Below are positions 36,436 through 44,587 of a stretch of DNA of 64,000 bases, in pieces (position 1 is the first letter of the stretch; the number at the start of each line of letters is the position of its first letter). Where the stretch lies: assembly GCF_019352895.1 (NCBI RefSeq), contig NZ_JAAAFX010000009.1:1272672-1336671 (forward strand), given 5' to 3'. This DNA is from Variovorax boronicumulans (GTDB taxonomy: Bacteria; Pseudomonadota; Gammaproteobacteria; Burkholderiales; Burkholderiaceae_C). The notes under the pieces were generated by a model. The model made no database searches. It was not told where the DNA came from and saw only the letters and a list, made by a program, of their open reading frames with translations. The position numbers were made by a program, and so were the translations under genes.

Positions 36436-37334
36436 GGCTTGACCTCAAAACGGGCGACACCACCGGAGCGCGCCAGGGGTGTCAGATCGAAGGGCTTTCC
36501 GCGCACCTGCACCTCGACGCCACCGGCACGGCCCACCACCACCGACAGGGGCAGCGTGCCGCCCACGCCGACGGTCTCGCCCGCGCGCACGGTGCGGCGC
36601 AGCACCGGCTTGCCGCCGGCATCGTTCACGGTAATCCAGGAATCCTCGCGCACCACGAAGACCAGCACGTCGTTTCCGACCGGCGCCGGCGCGGGCGTGG
36701 CGGCCACGGGCGGTGCGGGCTCGGCCACGGGTGGGGCCACAGGCGCGGTCGGCTCGACCGCCGCCACGGGTGCGACCGGGGCCTCGAGCACGGTGCCACC
36801 CGGCCCCGCCTCGGTCGACGGGGCGCGCTGGCCCGCGGTGAAACCGGAGACCCATTGCCCCAGGCGCTCGAAGGCGCCGGAGGGCAGCCAGAACAGCGCT
36901 GCGGCACCGGCCAGCAGCAGGCCGACGACGATCAGCACCGCACGCGACGGCAGCCCCCCGATGGCGCGCGAGCGGCTGCGCGGCGCGCTCGAGCGGAAAC
37001 TGCTGCTGATGCTGCGATCGGCCTCGGCCAGGCCCGGCCGCACGGCACCCGGCAGCTTGGCCAGCACCGGTGCCGGATCGACGTGCAGCGCACGGCAGAC
37101 ACTGGCGGCCAGCGCGCGCGCGAACACCGGATCGGGCAAGGCACCGATGTCGTCGTTCTCCAGGGCCTGCAGCTTCTGCGGCGACACCTTGAGCGCCGCG
37201 GCTACCACGTCGATGGGCAGGTTGTGCGCCTCGCGCGCTTCGCGCAGCAGGTCGCCGGCGGTCTTGTTCGTACTGTCGCCAGGGATCAGCGGTGGCGTCT
37301 GGGTGGTACCGAATTCACTCGCCCGTTCAATCAT
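36432..37334 (-). CDS. rodZ: RodZ-like helix-turn-helix membrane protein
   Basis: A 300-residue cytoskeleton-associated protein that links MreB to the cell-wall elongation machinery. The N-terminal HTH_25 domain is LLREAREAHNLPIDVVAAALKVSPQKLQALENDDIGALPDP, seen in segments across residues 30-70. One membrane segment follows (AVLIVVGLLLAGAAALFWL), then a Pro/Ala/Val-rich periplasmic linker and a DUF4115 domain (SWITVNDAGGKPVLRRTVRAG). The start chosen, ATG 37334, overlaps the end of pilF by eight bases. Confidence 0.88.
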
Positions 37335-38178
37335 CGAAATTCCCACGTTCGTACGCAATCGCCTCCCGCGACTGGGGGAAGCGCCGCTGCAGTTGCCCGC
37401 CCAGCTGCGCCATGGCCTCGCGGCTTCCCAGTCGGCGCTCGATCTTGATGCCGAGCCACAAGGTCTCCGCGTTGGCCGACGGCCCGTTGTTCACGCGGCG
37501 CACATAGAACTGTGCACGCGACCAATCCTGGCGCTGGGCCAGCAAGGTCGCGAGGTTGAAACCGATCATCGGATTGCCGGCATCGATCTCGTACGCCTGC
37601 GACAGCGAGCGCTCCGCCTCGGCGAGCTGGCCCGCGCGCATCTGGCAGAGGCCCTGCGTCATCAGCGTCTTGGCGCGCTCGGTGTAGGTCGGCACGGCCA
37701 GCGCCGCGCTGAACTGCTGGGCCGCATCGCCATAGCGGTTCTGCTGGCACAGCAGCCAGCCGTAGTTGTGCAGAGTGTTGGGCTCGCGCGGATTGAGCGC
37801 GATGGCGCGGCGGAAGCTGTCCTCGGCCAGCCCCGCATCGTCGAGCCGCATGTAGACCAGGCCGCGCAGGTTGTAGGCATCGGCGAAGCTCGGATCGGCC
37901 GACAGCGACTGCTTGATCTCGTCGAGCGCCACGGTGGTCTGGCCGGCTTCGAAATAGCCGATGGCGAGTTCGAGCCGCAAACGCGCGCGCCGACGGCCGT
38001 TGGGCTCGTCCGACGCCGTCACGATGTCGGCGCCATTGCCCGCGGTGCTCGCGGTGTTCGCGACCGACGTCGCCCCTCCCTTGCCGGTGCCGGCGCAGCC
38101 GGCGAGCAGCACGGCCAGCAAGGCGCCGAAGGCCCCCTGCATCACGTGCCATGGCGAAATCGGGAAGGCCAGGCGCAT
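37327..38178 (-). CDS. pilF: Type IV pilus assembly lipoprotein PilF/PilW
   Basis: A 283-residue outer-membrane pilotin needed for PilQ secretin assembly. ATG 38178 gives MRLAFPISPWHVMQGAFGAL and a lipobox LLAGC. Six TPR-like repeats follow, such as ADAYNLRGLVYMRLDDAGLAE and PNTLHNYGWLLCQQNRYGDA. It starts five bases after rlmN, in the order rlmN-pilF-rodZ-ispG found widely in proteobacteria. Confidence 0.92.
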   Translation of the reverse strand: MRLAFPISPWHVMQGAFGALLAVLLAGCAGTGKGGATSVANTASTAGNGADIVTASDEPNGRRRARLRLELAIGYFEAGQTTVALDEIKQSLSADPSFADAYNLRGLVYMRLDDAGLAEDSFRRAIALNPREPNTLHNYGWLLCQQNRYGDAAQQFSAALAVPTYTERAKTLMTQGLCQMRAGQLAEAERSLSQAYEIDAGNPMIGFNLATLLAQRQDWSRAQFYVRRVNNGPSANAETLWLGIKIERRLGSREAMAQLGGQLQRRFPQSREAIAYERGNFDD

Positions 38179-38183
38179 GGTTG

Positions 38184-39347
38184 TCAGTGTCCCTGTGAAA
38201 CCGGCGGCGCCGGCGAAACCTTGGAAGCGGTCGCTGGGACCGGATGCAGCATCACCGTGCGCCGCTGCGCCATGCGCTCGGCCGCGTGGGTGCGGTCCTT
38301 GACATCGCCGGCCAGCTGGCCGCACGCCGCGTCGATGTCGTCGCCGCGCGTCTTGCGCACGGTGGTCACGATGCCCGCCTCGCTGAGCGCCTTGGCAAAC
38401 GCCAGCACGCGCGGCTGCGGCGAACGCAGCAGCCCGGACGCGGGGAAGGGGTTGAAGGGAATCAGGTTGAACTTGCAGGAGATGCCGGTGCTGCGCACCA
38501 GTTCCACCAGCTGCTTCGCATGCTCGGGTTGGTCGTTCACGCCGTCGAGCATGCAGTACTCGAAGGTGATGAAGTCGCGCGGCGCATGCGCCAGGTAGCG
38601 CTGGCAGGCTTCGAGCAGTTCGGCGATCGGGTACTTGCGGTTGAGCGGCACCAGGTCGTCACGCAGCGGATCGTTCGGGGCGTGCAGCGATACCGCCAGC
38701 GCCACCGGGCAATCGGCACCGAGCCGGTCGATCATCGGGACCACGCCCGAGGTCGACACCGTCACGCGACGGCGCGACAGGCCGTAGGCGTTGTCGTCGA
38801 GCATGGTGCGCAGCGACGGCACCAGCGCCGTGTAGTTCTGCAAGGGCTCCCCCATGCCCATCATCACGACGTTCGAGATCACCCGGTCGTCGCGCTTGAG
38901 GTGCTGGCGCAGGAAATGTTCGGCAAACCACAGCTGCGCCGTGATTTCGCCAGTCCGCAGATTGCGGCTGAAGCCCTGGTGGCCGGTCGAGCAGAAACGA
39001 CAGCCGACGGCACACCCGGCCTGGGACGACACGCACAAGGTGCCACGGTCGCCCTCTGGAATGAAGACAGCTTCGACGGCATTGCCGTCACCCACGTCGA
39101 ACAGCCACTTGATGGTGCCGTCGGTGGATTCATGCTGCGTGATGACCGACAGCGCCTCGACGCGGGCCGTGGTCGCGAGCTTCTCGCGCAACGACTTGGC
39201 CAGATCGGTCATCTGCGCGAAATCGCTCGCGCCCCGCTGGTGGATCCAGCGGAACAGCTGCGTCGCGCGAAAACGTTTTTCGCCCAGTTTTTCGCAGAAC
39301 GCGGCCAACCCCTCCAGATCGAACTCGAGCAGATTGACCGTGGTCAT
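38184..39347 (-). CDS. rlmN: Dual-specificity 23S rRNA/tRNA m2A methyltransferase RlmN
   Basis: Radical SAM enzyme that methylates C2 of A2503 in 23S rRNA and A37 in tRNA. The cluster motif is CAVGCRFCSTG (CxxxCxxC), and VVMMGMGEPLQNY is the SAM-binding motif. The catalytic Cys that forms the methyl-protein intermediate is in DIDAACGQLAG. The 387-residue length fits; the C-terminus carries a short Pro/Ala tail. Confidence 0.96.
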   Translation of the reverse strand: MTTVNLLEFDLEGLAAFCEKLGEKRFRATQLFRWIHQRGASDFAQMTDLAKSLREKLATTARVEALSVITQHESTDGTIKWLFDVGDGNAVEAVFIPEGDRGTLCVSSQAGCAVGCRFCSTGHQGFSRNLRTGEITAQLWFAEHFLRQHLKRDDRVISNVVMMGMGEPLQNYTALVPSLRTMLDDNAYGLSRRRVTVSTSGVVPMIDRLGADCPVALAVSLHAPNDPLRDDLVPLNRKYPIAELLEACQRYLAHAPRDFITFEYCMLDGVNDQPEHAKQLVELVRSTGISCKFNLIPFNPFPASGLLRSPQPRVLAFAKALSEAGIVTTVRKTRGDDIDAACGQLAGDVKDRTHAAERMAQRRTVMLHPVPATASKVSPAPPVSQGH

Positions 39348-39393
39348 GCGAACACCCCCATGCCCGAGCAAGGCCAGGCGCATGCGCAGGCAC

Positions 39394-39467
39394 CCGCGGA
39401 ACCGGCTTCGCCGGGCCGCGGGGTGCGCCCCCTCGAGAGGGAGACGCCGCAGGCGCTTCGGGGGTGG
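39394..39467 (-). repeat. Three-hairpin intergenic repeat, copy B
   Basis: Read on the minus strand after the ndk stop: CCACCCCCGAAGCG, a short hairpin GCGCC/GGCGT, the near-palindrome CCCTCTCGAGGGGG, and GCGGCCCGGCGAAGCCGG followed by TTCCGC. Compared with copy A, hairpin 1 differs in sequence and loop length but keeps its ability to pair. Confidence 0.78.
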
Positions 39468-39474
39468 CTCATAT

Positions 39475-39900
39475 TCAGCGTGCGTAGACGTTGAGGCCGG
39501 CGAAGAAGAAGGCGATTTCGTTGGCAGCGGTTTCCGGTGCGTCCGAGCCGTGCACGGCGTTGGCATCGATGCTGTCGGCGAAGTCGGCGCGGATGGTGCC
39601 GGCGTCTGCCTTCTTGGGATCCGTCGCGCCCATCAGGTCGCGGTTCTTGGCGATGGCGTTTTCGCCTTCGAGCACTTGCACGAACACCGGGCCGGAGATC
39701 ATGAACTCGACCAGGTCCTTGAAGAAGGGACGTGCGCTGTGCACGGCGTAGAACTGCTCGGCTTCGGCGCGCGACAGATGCACCAGCTTGCCGGCGGCGA
39801 TCTTGAGGCCGGCGGCTTCAAAGCGGGAGACGATCTTGCCGATGACGTTCTTGGCGACTGCGTCGGGCTTGATGATGGAAAGGGTGCGTTCGATGGCCAT
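39475..39900 (-). CDS. ndk: Nucleoside diphosphate kinase
   Basis: Transfers the gamma phosphate from ATP to nucleoside diphosphates through a phosphohistidine. The 141-residue protein starts MAIERTLSIIKPDAVAKNVI and carries the active-site His in DANAVHGSDAPETA. It is the first gene of the long minus-strand run. Upstream, TTAAAAT on the minus strand (about 39990-39996) may be its -10 region. Confidence 0.96.
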   Translation of the reverse strand: MAIERTLSIIKPDAVAKNVIGKIVSRFEAAGLKIAAGKLVHLSRAEAEQFYAVHSARPFFKDLVEFMISGPVFVQVLEGENAIAKNRDLMGATDPKKADAGTIRADFADSIDANAVHGSDAPETAANEIAFFFAGLNVYAR

Positions 39901-40053
39901 GGAGAAGTTGCTTCCTGAGCAGTTGATGTCGAAAAAGGAACGTCCGCGGCACCGACAAACCGGTCCGCGGAGTTGAAAAAGCCTCTGATTTTAACCGTCC
40001 GGCCGCCTGCGGCCCGCCACACAGAGGCGAAAAACCGCAGGCAGAGGCCGTGA

Positions 40054-41745
40054 TCAGCGTCCGCTGCGGCGGCGCGAGCCTGCCGGACCGCCGAAGCCGC
40101 CCCCGCCGCCACCGCGGCGCGGCGCACCCTGGCGCTGCTCCTTGCGCTGGCGCGAGAAGCTGTCGGCGCCGATGTAGCCCACCGACGTCTTCATCGGATC
40201 GGGTTGCGCACCGCCGGGTGCGCGGTCCTCGCCCGGCGCGCGGCCATTGCCGCCACCGCCACCACCGTTGCCGGGCCCGTTGCCCCGACGCTTCTGCTGC
40301 GGACCGCCCGCGTTGCCGCCGCGTCCGCGATCGCCGCCACGCGCGCCCTGCGGGCCGTTGCCCCCGGGTGCCGGTGGCCCGCCGGCATTGCGGCCGCCGC
40401 GGCGCTTCTTGTTGTTGTCGCCACGGCCGTTGTTGCCGCGGCCACCGCCCTCGGCACCCTGCTCGCGCGGACCGGCCGGCGCACGCGACGCGCCGCCAGC
40501 GGCCGCCTGGAACAGCGAACGGATGTCGCGCTCGTCGAGTTCCATCCAGGCACCGCGCTTGAGCCCGCGCGGCAGCAGCATCGCACCGTAGCGGATGCGG
40601 ATCAGCCGGCTGACCGCATGGCCCACCGACTCGAACAGCCGGCGCACCTCGCGGTTGCGGCCCTCGGAGATGGTGACGCGGTACCAGTGGTTGGAGCCTT
40701 CGCCACCGCCCTCCTCGATGCTGCCGAACTGAGCCATGCCGTCGTCCAGGCGCACGCCTTCGAGCAGCTTCTTCTTCTCTTCGGCATTGAGGGCGCCCAG
40801 CACGCGCACGGCGTACTCGCGCTCCAGGCCGAAGCGCGGATGCATCAGCTGGTTGGCCAATTCGCCCGAGCTGGTGAACAGCAGCAGGCCTTCGGTGTTC
40901 AGGTCGAGCCGGCCCACCGATTGCCACTTGCCCTGCTGCAGGCGCGGCAGCTTGCGGAACACGGTCGGACGGTTCTGCGGATCGTCGTGCGTGACGACCT
41001 CGCCGACCGGCTTGTGGTAGGCGATCACGCGCGCCGGCGGCGGATCGATGCGGAAGCGGATCGGCTTGCCGTTGATCTTGACCTGGTCGCCGTACTGGAT
41101 GCGCTGGCCGATGTGGGCCGGCTCGCTGTTGACCGAGATCCGGCCCTGCAGGATCAGCGCTTCCATCTCGAGACGCGAACCCAGGCCGGCCTGCGCCAGC
41201 ACCTTGTGCAGCTTGGGCGAGTCGGCTTCGGGCAGCAGCACGCGCTTGAGCGGCGGCACCTCGACGCTCTCCTCGTCGGCATCGAACTGGCCGGAGATGA
41301 CGTCGGCGAAACGGATCGGCTCGGTGGGCGGCGCATTGCGGCGCTCGCGGTCGGCGATGCGGCGGGCGCGGTCGAGTTCGTCCTCTTCCTCGTCCGGCTC
41401 GTCCTCCTCATCCTCATCCTGTTCGTCCCGATCGTCGGCCTGGACCGGCTCGCGCACCGGCTGCGGGGCAGCGACGGGCGCCGCGACGGGGGTCGGCGCG
41501 GCAACGACCGGCGCTTCGCCCGGCTCCGACGCGGCAGCCACGCCCTCGGGCGCAGCCACCGCTTCCGCCGCAGGCTTGCGCGCGCGCGGCTTGCGAGGCT
41601 TGCGCACGGGCGCAGCATCGGCGGCCGACGCGTCCACGCTCGCGCCCTCGCCGCCCGGCGCATTCAGCGCTGCCGGCGCGGTCTTTTCTTCAGCGGGAAG
41701 GGGGGCCGGCGGCAGCACCGCGTCATCGGATTCGGAGGAGCTCAT
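40054..41745 (-). CDS. rluB: Large-subunit pseudouridine synthase RluB with long disordered tails
   Basis: Forms pseudouridine in 23S rRNA (U2605 in E. coli). The core carries an S4 domain (KLHKVLAQAGLGSRLEMEAL) and the catalytic Asp in VGRLDLNTEGLLLFTSSG. The N-terminus (about 150 residues) is Ala/Pro/Glu-rich and then very acidic. The C-terminus is an RGG-like Arg/Gly/Asn-rich tail of about 130 residues. The total of 563 residues is about twice the E. coli length. Its start overlaps the scpB stop as ATGA. Confidence 0.93.
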   Translation of the reverse strand: MSSSESDDAVLPPAPLPAEEKTAPAALNAPGGEGASVDASAADAAPVRKPRKPRARKPAAEAVAAPEGVAAASEPGEAPVVAAPTPVAAPVAAPQPVREPVQADDRDEQDEDEEDEPDEEEDELDRARRIADRERRNAPPTEPIRFADVISGQFDADEESVEVPPLKRVLLPEADSPKLHKVLAQAGLGSRLEMEALILQGRISVNSEPAHIGQRIQYGDQVKINGKPIRFRIDPPPARVIAYHKPVGEVVTHDDPQNRPTVFRKLPRLQQGKWQSVGRLDLNTEGLLLFTSSGELANQLMHPRFGLEREYAVRVLGALNAEEKKKLLEGVRLDDGMAQFGSIEEGGGEGSNHWYRVTISEGRNREVRRLFESVGHAVSRLIRIRYGAMLLPRGLKRGAWMELDERDIRSLFQAAAGGASRAPAGPREQGAEGGGRGNNGRGDNNKKRRGGRNAGGPPAPGGNGPQGARGGDRGRGGNAGGPQQKRRGNGPGNGGGGGGNGRAPGEDRAPGGAQPDPMKTSVGYIGADSFSRQRKEQRQGAPRRGGGGGGFGGPAGSRRRSGR

Positions 41746-42554
41746 GGATTTTTTCCGGAGGGCACGGTGGGTGCGTCGGGGCCGTCTGTGGCGGCAACGT
41801 CAGGGTCGGGAACGACCGGGGATTCGGCGAGGGTCTCGCCTTCAGCGAACAGGCCGGAAGGCGGGTCGCTGGCGGGTATGGGGGGAGCAGCGTCGTCGGC
41901 CGGCGCTGCAGGCGATTCGGCGGAGGGCTCGGCCGGGAGCGCGACGGCGCCGCCCTCCTCTTCTTCCAGCACGTCCATCGGCAGCGCCGCCTGCTCCGGG
42001 TCCGCGGCGCCGGTCAAGGCGTCGAGCAGGGCGTTGTGCTGGGCCGGGCTTTCGATCACCGGCAGCTGATCGAGCGAGGCCAGGCCCAGGTCGTCGAGGA
42101 ACTGGCGGGTGGTGGCGAACAGCGCCGGTCGGCCGACCGTCTCGCGGTGGCCGATGACCTCGACCCAGTTGCGGTCCTCGAGCTGCTTGATGATCATCGA
42201 ATTGATCGTGACGCCCCGGATGTCCTCCATGTCGCCGCGCGTGACCGGCTGGCGGTAGGCAATGATCGCCAGCGTCTCCAGCGCGGCGCGGGTGTAGCGC
42301 GGCGGCTTTTCGGGGTGCAGGCGGTCGAGATGGTCGCGCATCTCCGGCCGGCTCTGGAAGCGCCAGCCACTGCCGACGCTCACGAGCTCGAGGCCGCGCT
42401 GAGCCCAGTCTTCCTGAAGCTCGATCAACAACGACTTGATGGTGTCCGCGCCCAGTTCGTCTTCGAACAGCACACGCAGCTCGCGCACTGGCAGGGGCTG
42501 CGTCGAACAGATCAAGGCGGTTTCAAGAATGCGCTTGGCATCCGCCGTATTCAT
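41742..42554 (-). CDS. scpB: Segregation and condensation protein ScpB
   Basis: Kleisin-associated winged-helix subunit of the SMC-ScpAB condensin. The two winged-helix domains contain LSTQPLPVRELRVLF-like sequence (ICSTQPLPVRELRVLF) and LETLAIIAYRQPVTRGDMEDIRGV, which is diagnostic. The C-terminal 100 residues are acidic and low complexity, ending PTVPSGKNP. It is coupled to rluB by the ATGA overlap, an order also known from other bacteria. Confidence 0.94.
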   Translation of the reverse strand: MNTADAKRILETALICSTQPLPVRELRVLFEDELGADTIKSLLIELQEDWAQRGLELVSVGSGWRFQSRPEMRDHLDRLHPEKPPRYTRAALETLAIIAYRQPVTRGDMEDIRGVTINSMIIKQLEDRNWVEVIGHRETVGRPALFATTRQFLDDLGLASLDQLPVIESPAQHNALLDALTGAADPEQAALPMDVLEEEEGGAVALPAEPSAESPAAPADDAAPPIPASDPPSGLFAEGETLAESPVVPDPDVAATDGPDAPTVPSGKNP

Positions 42555-42695
42555 GGTTCGCGTTATCCGGAAAAAGGCGCCAGCGGCGCACGTTCAGGTG
42601 GATGGAAGTCTCGGAATGGAGAAGCGGCGTTGCCGCCGGCACGCGGCGGGCAGAACGCAAGGCCGACACTGAAGGCCGGCGCGGCACTCGGGCCG

Positions 42696-43730
42696 TCAGG
42701 CGCGATTGTAGTCGAGGCCCCAGGTCTGGAAGGCTTCCTGCAAATCGGCGGGCGGCGGCGCGAGAAAGACCATCGGCTGCCGGGTCTGCGGATGGACGAA
42801 GGCCAGCCGGAAGGCGTGCAGGCCCTGCCGGCTCAGGCCGGCCGCCGGGGCGCCACCATACAGCGCATCGCCGACCAGCGGATGGCCGATCGACGCCATG
42901 TGCACGCGGATCTGGTGCGTGCGGCCGGTTTCCAGCGTGCAGCGCACCGCACAACCGTCGTTGGTGCCGTCGAGCCGCTCGATCAGCGTGCGTGCCGTCT
43001 TGCCCGGATGGCGCTGCAGATCGACCACCGCCATGCGCAGCCGGTTGCGCGGATCGCGCCCGATCGGCGCATCGACCTGGCGCGCGGCGGCGCCCTGCCA
43101 GGGCTTGTGCGCCAGCGCCAGGTACTGGCGCGAGACGTCGCGAGCGGCGATCAGCTGCACCAGCGCGTCCATCGTGGCGCGCGTGCGCGCCACCACCATC
43201 AGGCCGCTGGTGTCGCGGTCGAGGCGGTGCACGATGCCCGCGCGCGGCAGCAGCGCCGCCTGCGGGTCCAGCGCCAGCAGGCCATTGAGCAGCGTGCCGC
43301 TCCAGTGGCCGGGCGCCGGATGCACCACCAGCCCGGCCGGCTTGTCGATCACTCGCAGGTGGGCATCCTCGTGCACCACGCGGATGTCCATGGCCTCGGC
43401 CTTGAAGGCCTGGCTCTGCGGCGTGGGCCGCAATTCGATCTGGCCGGCCTCCCCCACATGCACCGTGGCCGACGCCTTGGTAACCACGCGGCCCTTGAGC
43501 AGCACGGCGCCGGCGTCGATGAGCTGCTGCAGGTAGCTGCGGGAGAACTCGGGAACCAGCACGGCCAATGCACGGTCCAAGCGCTGGCCGTGCTGCGCCA
43601 CGCCGATGGCGAAAGCGCGCAGCTCGCTGGCCTCGCCAGGGTCAGCCCCTTCTTCGACTTCGGTCGGGTCGGCCAGGGGGAAAGCGCCACCCGAAGGGGC
43701 GGTCGATATAATCGAGGGCAGTTGTTTCAA
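42696..43730 (-). CDS. rluD: 23S rRNA pseudouridine synthase RluD
   Basis: Forms pseudouridines 1911, 1915 and 1917 in 23S rRNA. The S4 domain is LVPEFSRSYLQQLIDAGAVL and the catalytic Asp lies in GIVHRLDRDTSGLMVVART. The 344-residue frame starts with TTG at 43730, and its first bases overlap the TATAAT of the divergent bamD promoter, so the true start may be further in (for example a GTG near VAQHGQRLDRAL). RluD and BamD are divergent neighbours in many proteobacteria. Confidence 0.93.
   Translation of the reverse strand: MKQLPSIISTAPSGGAFPLADPTEVEEGADPGEASELRAFAIGVAQHGQRLDRALAVLVPEFSRSYLQQLIDAGAVLLKGRVVTKASATVHVGEAGQIELRPTPQSQAFKAEAMDIRVVHEDAHLRVIDKPAGLVVHPAPGHWSGTLLNGLLALDPQAALLPRAGIVHRLDRDTSGLMVVARTRATMDALVQLIAARDVSRQYLALAHKPWQGAAARQVDAPIGRDPRNRLRMAVVDLQRHPGKTARTLIERLDGTNDGCAVRCTLETGRTHQIRVHMASIGHPLVGDALYGGAPAAGLSRQGLHAFRLAFVHPQTRQPMVFLAPPPADLQEAFQTWGLDYNRA
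43707..43712 (+). promoter_or_regulatory. Candidate -10 element of bamD
   Basis: A perfect TATAAT lies 32 bases before the bamD ATG, in an otherwise GC-rich setting. A good -35 box is not seen. It overlaps the first codons assigned to rluD on the other strand. Confidence 0.5.
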
Positions 43731-43744
43731 GAAAGCTTCATGTG

Positions 43745-44554
43745 ATGTTTCGCGTCAAATTATCGGTTGTCCCGAGCTGGATGGTGCTTTGCGCCGCGGC
43801 ATGGCTGGTGGCCGGCTGCTCGACCACCAAGGTCGACCAGACCGCGAACTGGAGCCCCAACAAGATCTACACCGAAGCCAAGGACGAAGCCGGCTCCGGC
43901 GCCTTCGACAAGGCCATCCCGCTGTACGAGAAGCTCGAAGGCCGCGCGGCCGGCACGCCGCTCGCCCAGCAGGCCCAGCTCGAGAAGGCCTACGCGCAGT
44001 ACAAATCCGGCGAAAAGCCCGCCGCCGTCGCGACCCTCGATCGTTTCATGAAGCTGCACCCGGCGAGCCCGGCGCTCGACTACGCGCTGTACCTCAAGGG
44101 CGTGATCAACTTCAACGACGATCTCGGCATGTTCGCGTTCATGACGCGCCAGGACCTGTCGGAACGCGACCAGAAGGCGGCCAAGGAGTCGTTCCAGGCC
44201 TTCAAGGAACTGGTCACGCGCTTCCCCGAATCGCGCTACACGCCCGATGCCCGCCAGCGCATGAACTACGTGGTCAATTCGCTGGCCCAGTACGAAGTGC
44301 ACGTGGCGCGCTACTACTACCAGCGCGGCGCCTACTTGGCGGCCATCAACCGCTCGCAGCTGGCGCTGGCCGACTACCGCGAGGTGCCGGCCCTCGAGGA
44401 AGCGCTGTACATCATGGTGCAGTCCTATTCCGCCCTGGGCCTCGACGACCTGCGCGACGATGCCAAGCGCGTGCTGACGACCAACTACCCCCAGAGCGAA
44501 TACCTCTCGCGCGGCTTCCGCACGAAGGACGATCCGTGGTGGAAGCTCTGGTAA
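43745..44554 (+). CDS. bamD: Outer-membrane assembly lipoprotein BamD
   Basis: The essential TPR lipoprotein of the BAM complex. ATG 43745 gives MFRVKLSVVPSWMVLCAAAW and lipobox VAGC; a GTG three bases upstream is less likely. TPR motifs include IYTEAKDEAGSGAFDKAIPLYEKLEGR and ARYYYQRGAYLAAINRSQ, with the conserved RFPESRYTPDARQRM. The 269-residue length is typical. Confidence 0.95.
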   Translation: MFRVKLSVVPSWMVLCAAAWLVAGCSTTKVDQTANWSPNKIYTEAKDEAGSGAFDKAIPLYEKLEGRAAGTPLAQQAQLEKAYAQYKSGEKPAAVATLDRFMKLHPASPALDYALYLKGVINFNDDLGMFAFMTRQDLSERDQKAAKESFQAFKELVTRFPESRYTPDARQRMNYVVNSLAQYEVHVARYYYQRGAYLAAINRSQLALADYREVPALEEALYIMVQSYSALGLDDLRDDAKRVLTTNYPQSEYLSRGFRTKDDPWWKLW

Positions 44555-44587
44555 TCACCGGCTGAGCCGAGGCGCGCCCGAACGCGC

